Assembly (NCBI RefSeq): GCF_030246925.1
Contig: NZ_CP126740.1
Span: forward strand, 3,162,001-3,226,000
Direction of reading: 5' to 3'
DNA length: 64,000 nt
From: Microbacterium sp. zg-Y625
Lineage (GTDB): Bacteria > Actinomycetota > Actinomycetes > Actinomycetales > Microbacteriaceae
A model generated the notes under the pieces. That model worked only from the letters and a program-made list of their open reading frames with translations. It ran no database searches and was not told the DNA's origin. Position numbers and translations under genes: made by a program. This document shows positions 41,472 through 49,791 of the stretch, one piece after another; within the stretch, counting starts at the first letter, position 1; the number at the start of each line of letters is the position of its first letter.

Positions 41472-42777
41472 CCCGCTCCTCCCGGCGGGCCGCGCCCCAC
41501 ACCGTCGTCTCGACGGATGCCGCGGCATCCAGTCCGTCGAGGACCGCACGGATCGGCTGCATGCGGGGATCGGCGCTGCCATCGAGCATCGCCGACGTCT
41601 CGGCGTACGCGGTCATGTGGTGACTCGGCAGCGCGAGGTCGCCGATGTGCGCCCGCGGGTGCGCGACCCGTTCGGCGACGAAGCTCCCGGGGGCACCCAC
41701 GACGGTCGGAAGCCCTCCGTCGGCCAGCGCCGCGACGGGGTCGTCGGCGTGCCGCACGCTGACGCTCAGCGTGTCGGCGCCCACGTCCGCCGCCACAGGG
41801 GAACCGAACGTGACCACCGTGCGCGTGTCGAATCCGCCCTCGGTCGCCAGCCGCGCCGCGATCATGCCGCCCTGGGAGTGACCGAAGGCGTGCACGGCGT
41901 CGCCCTCGCCCGCGCCGGCCGCGCGCAGCGCCTCGACGACGACGGCGTACGACGCGGCGGTCTCCCCGCCGTACAGCTCGAGGTTGGACTGCATGTCGAA
42001 CGGGTCCTCGCCGCCGGCGGTCGGCGTCTGAGTCCCTGCGATGTACACCGCGAACTGCCGGGTGCCGTCGGGCATGGTGTACTTCTCTACCCGTACGCGG
42101 GCGTCACCCTCCCCCGGCATGCGGGCGGCGGCCTCGGCGAGAGTGGCGGGCGCTGATCCCCGCGCCGGCTGCCGAAGCGGCACCGCAGTGACCGGGGGCG
42201 GGTGTCCCGCGAGCCGCTCCCGGGCGTCGACCGTGCCACCGCCGTGCGCGCGCACGGCCTGCCGGAACGCCGGCAGGCCGGCGGCGAGCGCGCTCAGCAC
42301 GAGCGGCCCCGCCTGCACGCCCAGCGCCAGCAGCTGGCCGCCGAAACCGGCCCCCGTCTCGGCTCGCCACTCCCGCATCGCCAGATCCGCTGCCCGGGCA
42401 GCCGCCGGGTCGCTGGTGCGCGCGAGCAGCAGCGCAACGCGCACGCGCATGATCTGCGTGCGGTCACCCCCCGCTTCGGCCGCCATCAGCCGAGCCCGCA
42501 GCTCGACGATCTCGTACACCGCAGAGGCGCGACGCAGCCGCCCCGCGAGGGCCCGCGCCTCGTCGGCCGATGCCGTCAGCTCCCGGCCGAGGGCGCGGGC
42601 GGCACCCGCCTCGGGCTCGGCGAAGACGACGCCCCACAGGTCGGCAGCCGCGGCCGCCAGCTCGGCGGCGGCGTCGTCGAGCGCGGCGGCGACGAGCTCG
42701 AAGCCGCCGGCCGCGGCATCCAATGACGCGGTGTCGACTGCGATCGGCCCGGAACCGCGGATCTCGAGGTCGCTCAC
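41440..42777 (-). CDS. Alpha/beta hydrolase with helical N-terminal domain (lipase-like)
   Basis: 445 residues, GTG start. Residues 1-110 are Ala-rich helices, including ADLWGVVFAEPEAGAARALGREL, recalling WXG/PPE-type helical hairpins. Residues about 230-420 hold a hydrolase core with the nucleophile elbow HAFGHSQGGMIAARLA (Ser301), a strand VVTFGSPVAADVG and a late DDPVAAL/HHMTAY segment giving possible Asp and His. No signal peptide. It overlaps the WXG100-like gene upstream (GTGA), so the two are co-translated. Substrate unknown; it may be a secreted or toxin-like esterase. Confidence 0.78.
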   Translation of the reverse strand: MSDLEIRGSGPIAVDTASLDAAAGGFELVAAALDDAAAELAAAAADLWGVVFAEPEAGAARALGRELTASADEARALAGRLRRASAVYEIVELRARLMAAEAGGDRTQIMRVRVALLLARTSDPAAARAADLAMREWRAETGAGFGGQLLALGVQAGPLVLSALAAGLPAFRQAVRAHGGGTVDARERLAGHPPPVTAVPLRQPARGSAPATLAEAAARMPGEGDARVRVEKYTMPDGTRQFAVYIAGTQTPTAGGEDPFDMQSNLELYGGETAASYAVVVEALRAAGAGEGDAVHAFGHSQGGMIAARLATEGGFDTRTVVTFGSPVAADVGADTLSVSVRHADDPVAALADGGLPTVVGAPGSFVAERVAHPRAHIGDLALPSHHMTAYAETSAMLDGSADPRMQPIRAVLDGLDAAASVETTVWGAARREERVSRGDAAGAG

Positions 42778-43046
42778 GGATCCGGCACCCAGGTGCTCTC
42801 GAGGCGGTCGCGGGTCTGCATGAGACGTTCCCGCAGGTGCTCCATCGGTCGGTCGAGGCGCGCAATGCCCTCGACCCAGCCATCCACCGCGTCACGGAAC
42901 GCCTGCGCGGCGCTCGACTGCCAGTCCGTCTCGCGCGCCAGCCCGATGGCACGCAGCCGCACGTCGCCGAGCCCCGTCTGCACCCGGGAAAGCCTGCCGA
43001 GGGCGGCATCCACCCGGGCGATGTCGTCGCTCAGATCCAGTGTCAC
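42774..43046 (-). CDS. WXG100-like small helical protein
   Basis: 90 residues from GTG 43044-43046; an in-frame ATG at 43149-43151 would add 35 residues but nearly touches the divergent phosphatase gene. The sequence LARETDWQSSAAQAFRDAVDGWVEGIARLDRPMEHLRERLMQTRDRLESTW shows the W-x-S plus helix-hairpin pattern and roughly 100-residue size of WXG100/ESX partner proteins. It overlaps the lipase-like gene. A partner or targeting role for that protein is inferred. Confidence 0.65.
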   Translation of the reverse strand: MTLDLSDDIARVDAALGRLSRVQTGLGDVRLRAIGLARETDWQSSAAQAFRDAVDGWVEGIARLDRPMEHLRERLMQTRDRLESTWVPDP

Positions 43047-43160
43047 GGGTTCGACTCTGGCGGCTGCGGGTGCTGCCGCGGAGCCGTTCGGACGCGTCGG
43101 GGCGCAATCAGCGGAAAACCGACTCTGTGCAGAGCGCGTCGATATCGCCATGATGGGGGG

Positions 43161-43667
43161 ATGACTGTGGCCGTGGACCCGTTCCGCGTCGTCTTCGTCT
43201 GCACCGGAAACATCTGCCGCTCCCCGATGGCGGACATCGTGTTCCGCTCGTACACCCGACGGGCAGGGCTCGACCACCGTGTCTCGTCGTGGAGCGCAGG
43301 AACCGGCGACTGGCACGTGGGCGAACGCGCCGATGCGCGCACCCTCGGCGCCCTCGCCCGGCAGGGGTACGACGGCGAGCGCCACCGCGCCCGGCAGTTC
43401 AGCCAGGAGGACTTCGACCGCTCGGACCTCGTCGTGGCGCTGGACCGCAGCCACGAGCGCATCCTGCTCGAGTGGGCGCGGACGACCGCCGATGCCGACA
43501 AGGTCTCGCTGCTGCGGTCTTTCGACTCCGGCGCGGGCGACCACCTCGACGTGCCCGACCCCTACTACGGCGGGCCGGAGATGTTCGATGAGGTGCTCGG
43601 TATGATCGAGAGCGCGTGCCGGGCCCTCTTCCGGCAACTCGAACCCGCGGTCCGTCAGCCCCGCTGA
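43161..43667 (+). CDS. Low-molecular-weight protein-tyrosine phosphatase
   Basis: 168 residues. The P-loop FVCTGNICRSPMAD (Cys14, Arg20) and the general acid DPYYGG identify the family. It removes phosphate from tyrosine or arginine. ATG 43161 directly abuts a GGGGGG run; GTG 43167 would have better spacing, shifting the start by two codons. Confidence 0.9.
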   Translation: MTVAVDPFRVVFVCTGNICRSPMADIVFRSYTRRAGLDHRVSSWSAGTGDWHVGERADARTLGALARQGYDGERHRARQFSQEDFDRSDLVVALDRSHERILLEWARTTADADKVSLLRSFDSGAGDHLDVPDPYYGGPEMFDEVLGMIESACRALFRQLEPAVRQPR

Positions 43668-43703
43668 GCGATCTGTTCCACCGCGCCGGCGATCGGAGTC
43701 CCC

Positions 43704-45095
43704 GTGCCCACGTCCCTCCCCTCCCAGCCGCTGAGCCCCCTCGACGGCCGCTACCGCGCCGCCGTCGCGGGCCTTGCCGACTACCTCTCCGAGGCCGGCC
43801 TCAACCGAGCCCGGGTGGAGGTCGAGGTGGAGTGGATCATCGCGCTGACCGACCGCTCCCTCTTCGGCACCTCTCCCCTGCAGCCGGGCGACAAAGAAGC
43901 GCTCCGGGCCCTGTACCGCGACTTCGGCCAGGACGAGATCGACTGGCTGGCCGACAAAGAGGCGGTGACCCGGCACGATGTGAAGGCCGTGGAGTACCTC
44001 GTGCGCGACCGCCTGTCGACGCTGGGACTGGATGCCATCGCCGAGCTGGCGCACTTCGCGTGCACGAGCGAGGACATCAACTCCGCCTCGTACGCGCTCA
44101 CCGTGCACCGAGCCGTCGAGCGGGTCTGGCTGCCGAAGCTGCGCGCCGTCATCGAGAAGCTGCGGGCCCTGGCGATCGAGCACAAGGACGCCGCGATGCT
44201 CTCGCGCACCCACGGGCAGCCGGCGACTCCCTCCACCATGGGCAAGGAGCTCGCCGTCTTCGTCTGGCGGCTCGAGCGGGTCGCCGCGCAGATCGCCGGC
44301 GGGGAGTACCTCGCGAAGTTCTCCGGGGCCACCGGCACATGGTCGGCGCACCTCGTCGCCGAGCCCGACGTGGACTGGCCCGAGCTGTCGCGCTCCTTCA
44401 TCGAAGGTCTCGGGATCGGGTTCAACCCGATGACGACGCAGATCGAGTCGCATGACTGGCAGGTCGAGCTCTACGACCGGGCCCGGCACGCCGGCGGCAT
44501 CCTGCACAACCTCGCCACGGACATCTGGACCTACATCTCGATGGGCTTCTTCGCCCAGATCCCCGTGGCGGGGGCCACCGGGTCGTCCACGATGCCGCAC
44601 AAGATCAACCCGATCCGGTTCGAGAACGCCGAGGCGAACCTCGAGATCGCCGGCGGCCTCTTCGCGACGCTCGCCCAGACCCTCGTGACCTCGCGTCAGC
44701 AGCGCGACCTCACCGACTCGACGACGCAGCGCAACATCGGCGTCGCCTTCGGCCACTCGCTGCTGGCACTGGACAACCTCGAGCGCGGCCTCGGCGAGAT
44801 CTCGCTGTCACGCGACGTGCTGCTGGCCGACCTCGACGCGAACTGGGAGGTGCTGGCCGAGGCGATCCAGACCGTCGTGCGCGCCGAGATCGCCGCCGGA
44901 CGCTCGCAGATCACCGACCCGTACGCACTGCTGAAGGACCTCACGCGCGGTCGCCGGGTGGGCGCGGCGGAGCTGGCCGAATTCGTCGACGGCCTCGATA
45001 TCGGCGACGCCGCGAAGGCGCGGCTGCGGGCGCTGACCCCGGCGGACTACACCGGGCTCGCCGAGCGGCTCGTCGACACCCTCATCGCCGAGTGA
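43704..45095 (+). CDS. purB: Adenylosuccinate lyase
   Basis: 463 residues, GTG start. It begins LSPLDGRYRAAVAGLADYLSEAGLNRARVEVEVEW, has SRTHGQPATPSTMGKEL and the fumarate lyase signature GSSTMPHKINP with catalytic Ser. It releases fumarate in two steps of purine synthesis. The last residues A-E and the TGA stop (45093-45095) are written by the first unit of the 20-bp repeat array B. Confidence 0.97.
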   Translation: MPTSLPSQPLSPLDGRYRAAVAGLADYLSEAGLNRARVEVEVEWIIALTDRSLFGTSPLQPGDKEALRALYRDFGQDEIDWLADKEAVTRHDVKAVEYLVRDRLSTLGLDAIAELAHFACTSEDINSASYALTVHRAVERVWLPKLRAVIEKLRALAIEHKDAAMLSRTHGQPATPSTMGKELAVFVWRLERVAAQIAGGEYLAKFSGATGTWSAHLVAEPDVDWPELSRSFIEGLGIGFNPMTTQIESHDWQVELYDRARHAGGILHNLATDIWTYISMGFFAQIPVAGATGSSTMPHKINPIRFENAEANLEIAGGLFATLAQTLVTSRQQRDLTDSTTQRNIGVAFGHSLLALDNLERGLGEISLSRDVLLADLDANWEVLAEAIQTVVRAEIAAGRSQITDPYALLKDLTRGRRVGAAELAEFVDGLDIGDAAKARLRALTPADYTGLAERLVDTLIAE

Positions 45096-45172
45096 GTACT
45101 CGCGCCACCGAGTGAGTACTCGCGTCACCGAGTGAGTATTCGCATCGCCGAGTGAGTACTCGCACCGCCGAG
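45088..45172 (+). repeat. Tandem array B of the 20-bp unit (4 copies plus a partial one)
   Basis: Copies start at 45088, 45108, 45128 and 45148, with a 5-bp remnant at 45168. Unit CCGAGTGAGTACTCGCGCCA with variation in the last 5-6 bases and ACTCG/ATTCG. The core CCGAGTGAGTAYTCG is the same as in array A on its minus strand. It contains the palindrome GAGTACTC. The array fills the gap between purB and the convergent membrane gene. Confidence 0.95.
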
Positions 45173-45183
45173 GGGGCGCGGTG

Positions 45184-45519
45184 TCAGCGCTTGTCGTCCG
45201 CCTCGGGCGCCGTCCCGGCGTCATCGCGATCCGTGCGGTCGTTGCGCATCACCGGTCCGTCGATCGGCTTGGCCACCTGGGCCGGGTCGACCACGAGGAT
45301 CAGCAGCGCCAGCCCCACCAGGGTGACGATGAACGAGACCCCCGCGACGATGAGCGCCACGACGACGGCGCGCTGCGTGTCCTCCGGCGGTCCGGCCTGC
45401 AGCGCGCCCATCGATAGCAGCGTCACGACGCCGGCGAAAGCGGCGGCGGCGAAGGCGAAGCCCAGCAGCTGCACGGGCTTGAGCAGCTCGCGACGGGTGG
45501 GGCGGGTGGGTTCGGTCAC
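45184..45519 (-). CDS. Small membrane protein, unknown function
   Basis: 111 residues from GTG 45517-45519, overlapping the next upstream gene as GTGA. Two hydrophobic segments (LLGFAFAAAAFAGVVTLLSM and VVVALIVAGVSFIVTLVGLALLILVV) lie between a basic N-terminus (TEPTRPTRRELLKPVQ) and an acidic tail. No family recognised; seen as a pair with the membrane gene upstream. Confidence 0.75.
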   Translation of the reverse strand: MTEPTRPTRRELLKPVQLLGFAFAAAAFAGVVTLLSMGALQAGPPEDTQRAVVVALIVAGVSFIVTLVGLALLILVVDPAQVAKPIDGPVMRNDRTDRDDAGTAPEADDKR

Positions 45520-46172
45520 GACATGCCTCCGGAGTGGGTGACGACCGGGGACGCGGTATCGGTCTCGGTGCGCCGCGGCGAGAACCCGGCGATGGCGAGG
45601 TAGACCCCGATCACCGCCGCGTACGCGCCGAAGATGCCGACGCCGATGACGATGCCGGTGAGGGTGAACCATTGACCGGCTTCGTCGACGAAGTAGTCCA
45701 GCTGGTAGCCCGCGGGCACGACCAGCATGCCGAGCCCCAAAAGCAGGGTGATGGCCCCGACGACGATGGCGTCGCGAGCGTCCGAAGCCTGCTGGGTCAG
45801 CGCGACGGCACGACGGCGGGCGGCGATGCCCGCGGCGAGTTCAGCGGCGCCGGTGGTCAGTGCCCAGGCGATGACGAGCACGAAGAACGTCGTGGTGGTG
45901 CGCAGCCCCGGTGCGCCGCCGATCATGCCGGCGACGAGGGTGAGGATGCCGAGCAGCACCGAGGGCCAGCGCTGGCCGGCCGGGAAGACCAGCCATGCCG
46001 ACAGCAGCAGCACGAGGGAGGTCGCGACGGCGAACCCGCTGAAGACCGCCATCCCGATCGCCGCCGAGTGGTCGGGCGAGAAGGTGATCATGACGCCCGC
46101 GGTCAGCGCGAACAGGGCGCGCGCCAATTGCAGGTGTCGCACGTCGAACGTGCGGGGGGTGGTGTCGGACAC
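45516..46172 (-). CDS. Multi-pass membrane protein, HdeD/DUF308-like
   Basis: 218 residues, GTG start, about six membrane segments with short loops (LARALFALTAGVMITFSPDHS, AVFSGFAVATSLVLLLSAWLVF, LLGILTLVAGMIGG, FFVLVIAWALTTGAAELAAGIAARRR, IVVGAITLLLGLGMLVVP, ITGIVIGVG-type). The GAAELAAGI-turn resembles DUF308 proteins. Function unknown. Confidence 0.72.
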   Translation of the reverse strand: MSDTTPRTFDVRHLQLARALFALTAGVMITFSPDHSAAIGMAVFSGFAVATSLVLLLSAWLVFPAGQRWPSVLLGILTLVAGMIGGAPGLRTTTTFFVLVIAWALTTGAAELAAGIAARRRAVALTQQASDARDAIVVGAITLLLGLGMLVVPAGYQLDYFVDEAGQWFTLTGIVIGVGIFGAYAAVIGVYLAIAGFSPRRTETDTASPVVTHSGGMS

Positions 46173-46306
46173 GGCGGAACTCGTCAGCTCAAGAAATGGG
46201 ACGCCTCCAGTCTAGGTCGTCGCCGGCTGGGAGACCTTCGGTGCCCGCCCTGTCGCACCGGGCCGCGGCGCGGGTAGCCTGGCCTCCCGTCCCGCGCGGA
46301 GGCCCC

Positions 46307-47437
46307 GTGAACATCACCGCCCGCAGACCCCACCGGTCCGCACGCGCCGTGCCGGCCGTGATCGCCGTGGTCGCCGTGATGACACTCGTCACCGGGTGTG
46401 GTGGCGGGTCGGTGGCGGCGCCGTCCGCGGCGCCCGTGACGACACCCGCCCCTTCGCCCTCCGCCACGACGGCGCCGAGCCCGCCGTTCGACGTGGTGAC
46501 CGGCCTCGACGCGCCGTGGTCGCTCGCGCCCGTCGGCTCATCGGTGCTCATCAGCGAGCGCGACACCGCCCGCGTGTTCGAGTGGACCGCCACCGGGGAT
46601 CTGCGGGAGCTGGCCGTCATCGACGATGTGACTCACGGCGGTGAGGGCGGGCTGCTTGGGCTGGCCGCCGCAGAGGGCGAGCTCTACGTGTATGCCACGA
46701 CGGCGGCGGGAAACCGCGTGCAGGCGTTCGCCCTGTCGGGAGAGCCCGGCGCGCTTGCACTCGGCACCGCCCGCACGATCATCGACGGCCTCCCGGCTTC
46801 TGGCACGCACAACGCCGGACGCATCGCGTTGGGTCCCGACGGCATGCTCTACGTCCCCGTCGGCGATGCCGGCGATCCGGATGCCGCACAGGACGCGACC
46901 GCGCTGAACGGCAAGATCCTGCGGCTCACCCCCGACGGCGGCATCCCGCCCGACAACCCCACGCCGGGCTCACCGGTGTACAGCCTCGGCCATCGCAACG
47001 TGCAGGGCCTGGCGTGGGCAGAGGACGGACGCCTGTTCGCCAGCGAGTTCGGGCAGAACACGTGGGATGAGCTGAACGTCATCGAGCCGGGCGCGAACTA
47101 CGGCTGGCCGGTCGTGGAGGGCGCGGCATCCGAGCCGGGTTTCATCGACCCGGTGGCGCAGTGGCCGACGGCACAGGCCAGCCCCAGCGGCATCGCGATC
47201 GTCGACGGCACGGTGCTCATGGCCAACCTGCGCGGGGAATCGCTGCGCGCCGTGCCGACGGATGACCCCGCGGCATCCGTCGACCACCTCACCGGTGCGT
47301 ACGGGCGCCTGCGCGACGTGCTGCTCGCCCCCGACGGACGCGTCTGGATCGTCACCAACAACACCGACGGGCGCGGCGACGCGCGGCCCGGCGATGACCG
47401 CATCGTGTCAGTGGATGCCGGCGACGTCGTCCCCTGA
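46307..47437 (+). CDS. PQQ-dependent sugar dehydrogenase-like lipoprotein
   Basis: 376 residues from GTG 46307 (GCGGAGG upstream). Signal with lipobox LVTGC near residue 28. A Thr/Pro/Ser linker is followed by a six-bladed soluble glucose dehydrogenase fold: GLDAPWSLAPVGSSVLISERDTARV, THGGEGGLLGLA (conserved His near the cofactor), LGHRNVQGLAWAEDGRLFASEFGQNTWDELNVIEPGANYGWP. It oxidises sugars outside the cell if PQQ is available; no PQQ synthesis genes are present here. Confidence 0.92.
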   Translation: MNITARRPHRSARAVPAVIAVVAVMTLVTGCGGGSVAAPSAAPVTTPAPSPSATTAPSPPFDVVTGLDAPWSLAPVGSSVLISERDTARVFEWTATGDLRELAVIDDVTHGGEGGLLGLAAAEGELYVYATTAAGNRVQAFALSGEPGALALGTARTIIDGLPASGTHNAGRIALGPDGMLYVPVGDAGDPDAAQDATALNGKILRLTPDGGIPPDNPTPGSPVYSLGHRNVQGLAWAEDGRLFASEFGQNTWDELNVIEPGANYGWPVVEGAASEPGFIDPVAQWPTAQASPSGIAIVDGTVLMANLRGESLRAVPTDDPAASVDHLTGAYGRLRDVLLAPDGRVWIVTNNTDGRGDARPGDDRIVSVDAGDVVP

Positions 47438-47441
47438 CGAC

Positions 47442-48344
47442 TCAGAGGCCGGCGATCACCAGCTTGTGCATGTCGAGCATGCGGGCGTAAGCGCCCGGCC
47501 GCCGCATCAGCTCGCCCATGTTCTCCGGCACGATCTGCCAGCTCAGGCCGAACCGATCGGCCAGCCAGCCGCACTGCTCGGCCTCGGGGACCGCAGACAG
47601 GGCACTCCACAGCCGGTCGATCTCGGCCTGGTCGGGGCAGCTCACCTCGAGCGAGACGCCGCACGTGAAGGAGAAGTCCTGCGGCACGGCGGAGTCCATC
47701 GCCGTGAACCACTGCCCCTCCAGCTGGAAGTCGCAGAACATGATCGCCCCGGCGGGGGCAGGACCGGTCTGCTCGGGGTATTCCGCGATCATGCCGATGC
47801 GGGAGCCCTCGAACAGCGACGTGTAGAAGTCCACCGCCTCACGGGCGCGATTCTGGGCGTCTCCGCCGAACATCAGGCTGGGCATGAGGAAGGGCCGGGG
47901 CTCGTCGCCGGCTTCGTCGAGGATGAGCTGCCAGTTGACGCCGTAGCGGTCCTGCACCCACCCGTAACGAGGGCTGTACGGGTACGCGGCCAGCTCCATC
48001 AGCACCTCGCCCCCGTCGACGAGGCGCTCCCACAGCGCGTCGAGCCGCTCCCGCGCGGCACCCGCGTCCCCGCCGAAGAGCAGGCGGTCGAAGTTGAGCA
48101 TGAACGACACCGACGGGTTGGGCCTGAACTGCGGCCCCGCATTGATGAGAGTGAGCCGGTATCCGTCGATCTCGACGTCGATGGTCAGCTCCGCCCCGGC
48201 GAAGTCGCTCTGAAAGCCCGGCAGCCCTTCATCGGGATAGCGGGCGGTGACGGTCGACGTCGACCCGGGGAACGCCGCCGTGTAGAACTCCGCCGCCTCG
48301 GCGGCGTTGTGGTCGAACCAGAGGTGCGGGACGATTCTCTGCAC
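47442..48344 (-). CDS. Two-domain VOC protein (PhnB/YjdN-like)
   Basis: 300 residues from GTG 48342-48344 with GAGGAGG 6 nt upstream. It is two tandem VOC modules of about 140 residues each, both starting with IVPHLWFD/ MFGGDAQNRAREAVDFYTSLF-type motifs and ending in WQLILDEA and WQIVPENMG. This is the PhnB/3-demethylubiquinone-methyltransferase-like family, whose activity is unclear. Confidence 0.88.
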   Translation of the reverse strand: MQRIVPHLWFDHNAAEAAEFYTAAFPGSTSTVTARYPDEGLPGFQSDFAGAELTIDVEIDGYRLTLINAGPQFRPNPSVSFMLNFDRLLFGGDAGAARERLDALWERLVDGGEVLMELAAYPYSPRYGWVQDRYGVNWQLILDEAGDEPRPFLMPSLMFGGDAQNRAREAVDFYTSLFEGSRIGMIAEYPEQTGPAPAGAIMFCDFQLEGQWFTAMDSAVPQDFSFTCGVSLEVSCPDQAEIDRLWSALSAVPEAEQCGWLADRFGLSWQIVPENMGELMRRPGAYARMLDMHKLVIAGL

Positions 48345-48413
48345 GGAAGACCTCCTCGTCGGGTGCGTCACCGCCCAGCATCCGCCCAGAGCAGAACGGG
48401 CGCAAGAAGGTCG

Positions 48414-48866
48414 TCAGCCTGCCGCCTTCTTCACCAGCGCCCGGACCTTCTCATCCACCGCGTCGGTGTAGTCGATCACGGCGAACGACGTCGCCCAGAA
48501 CTCCCCCTCGTCGAGCGTGGCGTCCTCGTTGAACCCGATCGTGGCGTATCGGGTCTCGAACTTCGACGCCGGCTGCAGGAACGTCACCACCTTGCCGTCC
48601 CGAGCGTACGACGGGAATCCGTACCAGGTCTTCGGGTCGAGGTGCGGCGCCGTCTCGGTCACCGCGGCGTGGAAGCGCTCCGCGATGGTCTTGTCGGGCT
48701 CGGGCAGCGCGGCGATGGCGTCGAGGCAGGCCTGCGCCTCCTTCTGCTTCTTCGCGCTGCCCTTGCCGTTCTTGACCTGGGTCTTGAGCTCGGCGGCGCG
48801 CTGCTTCATCGCGGAGCGCTCGGCGGCGCTGAAGCCGGATTGGTCGGCGGTGCGGGTGTCGGCCAT
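48414..48866 (-). CDS. DUF1801-type small protein
   Basis: 150 residues. The charged N-terminal helix SAAERSAMKQRAAELKTQVKNGKGSAKKQKEAQACLDAIAALPEPDKTIAERFHAAVTETAP precedes the YdhG/DUF1801 core TWYGFPSYARDGKVVTFLQPASKFETRYATIGFN. Often called an iron-chaperone-like fold; function not established. It follows the VOC gene by 2 bp. Confidence 0.82.
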   Translation of the reverse strand: MADTRTADQSGFSAAERSAMKQRAAELKTQVKNGKGSAKKQKEAQACLDAIAALPEPDKTIAERFHAAVTETAPHLDPKTWYGFPSYARDGKVVTFLQPASKFETRYATIGFNEDATLDEGEFWATSFAVIDYTDAVDEKVRALVKKAAG

Positions 48867-48868
48867 GA

Positions 48869-49285
48869 TCAGCCTTCCGGGTTCTGTTGGATGCGGATGA
48901 GATTGCCGGCCGGATCACGGAAGGCGGCGTCGCGCACGCCGTAATCCTGGTCGATGGGTTCCTGCACGACGTCGGCGCCGGCCGCGGCGATCGCGGCGAA
49001 GGTGGTGTCGAGGTCGTCGGTGGCGAGGTTCACGCCGAAGTAGCTGCCCTTGGCGATGATCTCGAGCAGCACCTCGCGCTCCTCGTCGGTCAGATCGCTC
49101 CCGACGCCGGGCGGATGCAGCACGATCGCGGTGTCAGGCTGGCCCACGGGGCCGACCGTGATCCACCGCATGTCGTCATAGCCCACGTCCAGCCGCACCT
49201 CGAACCCGAGCACGTCGCGGTAGAAGGCGACGGATGCCTCAGCGTCGGTGTGCGGCAGAAAACTCGATTGAATCGTGATGTCCAT
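48869..49285 (-). CDS. VOC-family (glyoxalase-like) protein
   Basis: 138 residues, ATG 49283-49285. Single VOC module: SFLPHTDAEASVAFYRDVLGFEVRLDVGYDDMRWITVG, NLATDDLDTTFAAIAAAGADVVQEP, and end FRDPAGNLIRIQQNP. It binds a metal and acts on a small molecule; substrate unknown. It sits between an AraC regulator and a DUF1801 gene in one transcription unit. Confidence 0.9.
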   Translation of the reverse strand: MDITIQSSFLPHTDAEASVAFYRDVLGFEVRLDVGYDDMRWITVGPVGQPDTAIVLHPPGVGSDLTDEEREVLLEIIAKGSYFGVNLATDDLDTTFAAIAAAGADVVQEPIDQDYGVRDAAFRDPAGNLIRIQQNPEG

Positions 49286-49290
49286 GACGG

Positions 49291-49734
49291 TCACGGTACG
49301 AGTGCGGGGGCGTCCTGCGCTTCTCGATTCCTGACCGGTCTGGTGAGGCGCTTGGCGATGCACGGCAACATACCGGCCCGAAACGGTGCACCCTGCTCTC
49401 GGTAGACGCTCGGAGGCACCCCGACGAGCTCGGTGAACCGGGTGCTGAACGTGCCCAGCGACGATGAGCCGACCGCGAAGCACACCTCGGTGACGCTGAG
49501 GTCGCCTCGGCGCAGCAAGGTCATGGCCCGCTCGATGCGCCGGGTCATGAGATAGGCGTAAGGCGACTCCCCGTAGGCGAGCTTGAACTGCCGGCTCAGA
49601 TGACCGGCCGACATGTGCACATCACGGGCGAGGGATGCCACATCCAGCGGCTGCGCGTACTCGCGGTCCATGCGGTCGCGCACGCGCCGCAGCAGCACAA
49701 GCGTCTGCAGATCCCGGGGCGTGCGTGCAACCAC
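49291..49734 (-). CDS. AraC-family transcriptional regulator (DNA-binding domain only)
   Basis: 147 residues, GTG start. Two helix-turn-helix motifs: YAQPLDVASLARDVHMSAGHLSRQFKLAYGESPYAYLMTRRIERAM and LRRGDLSVTEVCFAVGSSSLGTFSTRFTELVGVPPSVYR. It has no effector domain. It lies 5 bp upstream of the VOC gene; together they resemble the AraC plus glyoxalase pairs common in actinobacteria. Confidence 0.93.
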   Translation of the reverse strand: MVARTPRDLQTLVLLRRVRDRMDREYAQPLDVASLARDVHMSAGHLSRQFKLAYGESPYAYLMTRRIERAMTLLRRGDLSVTEVCFAVGSSSLGTFSTRFTELVGVPPSVYREQGAPFRAGMLPCIAKRLTRPVRNREAQDAPALVP

Positions 49735-49791
49735 GGGGAGATGGTCGCACAGGGCGGTACGACGTCGCCAGGGTTGTGAGCCGCAGTCGGG

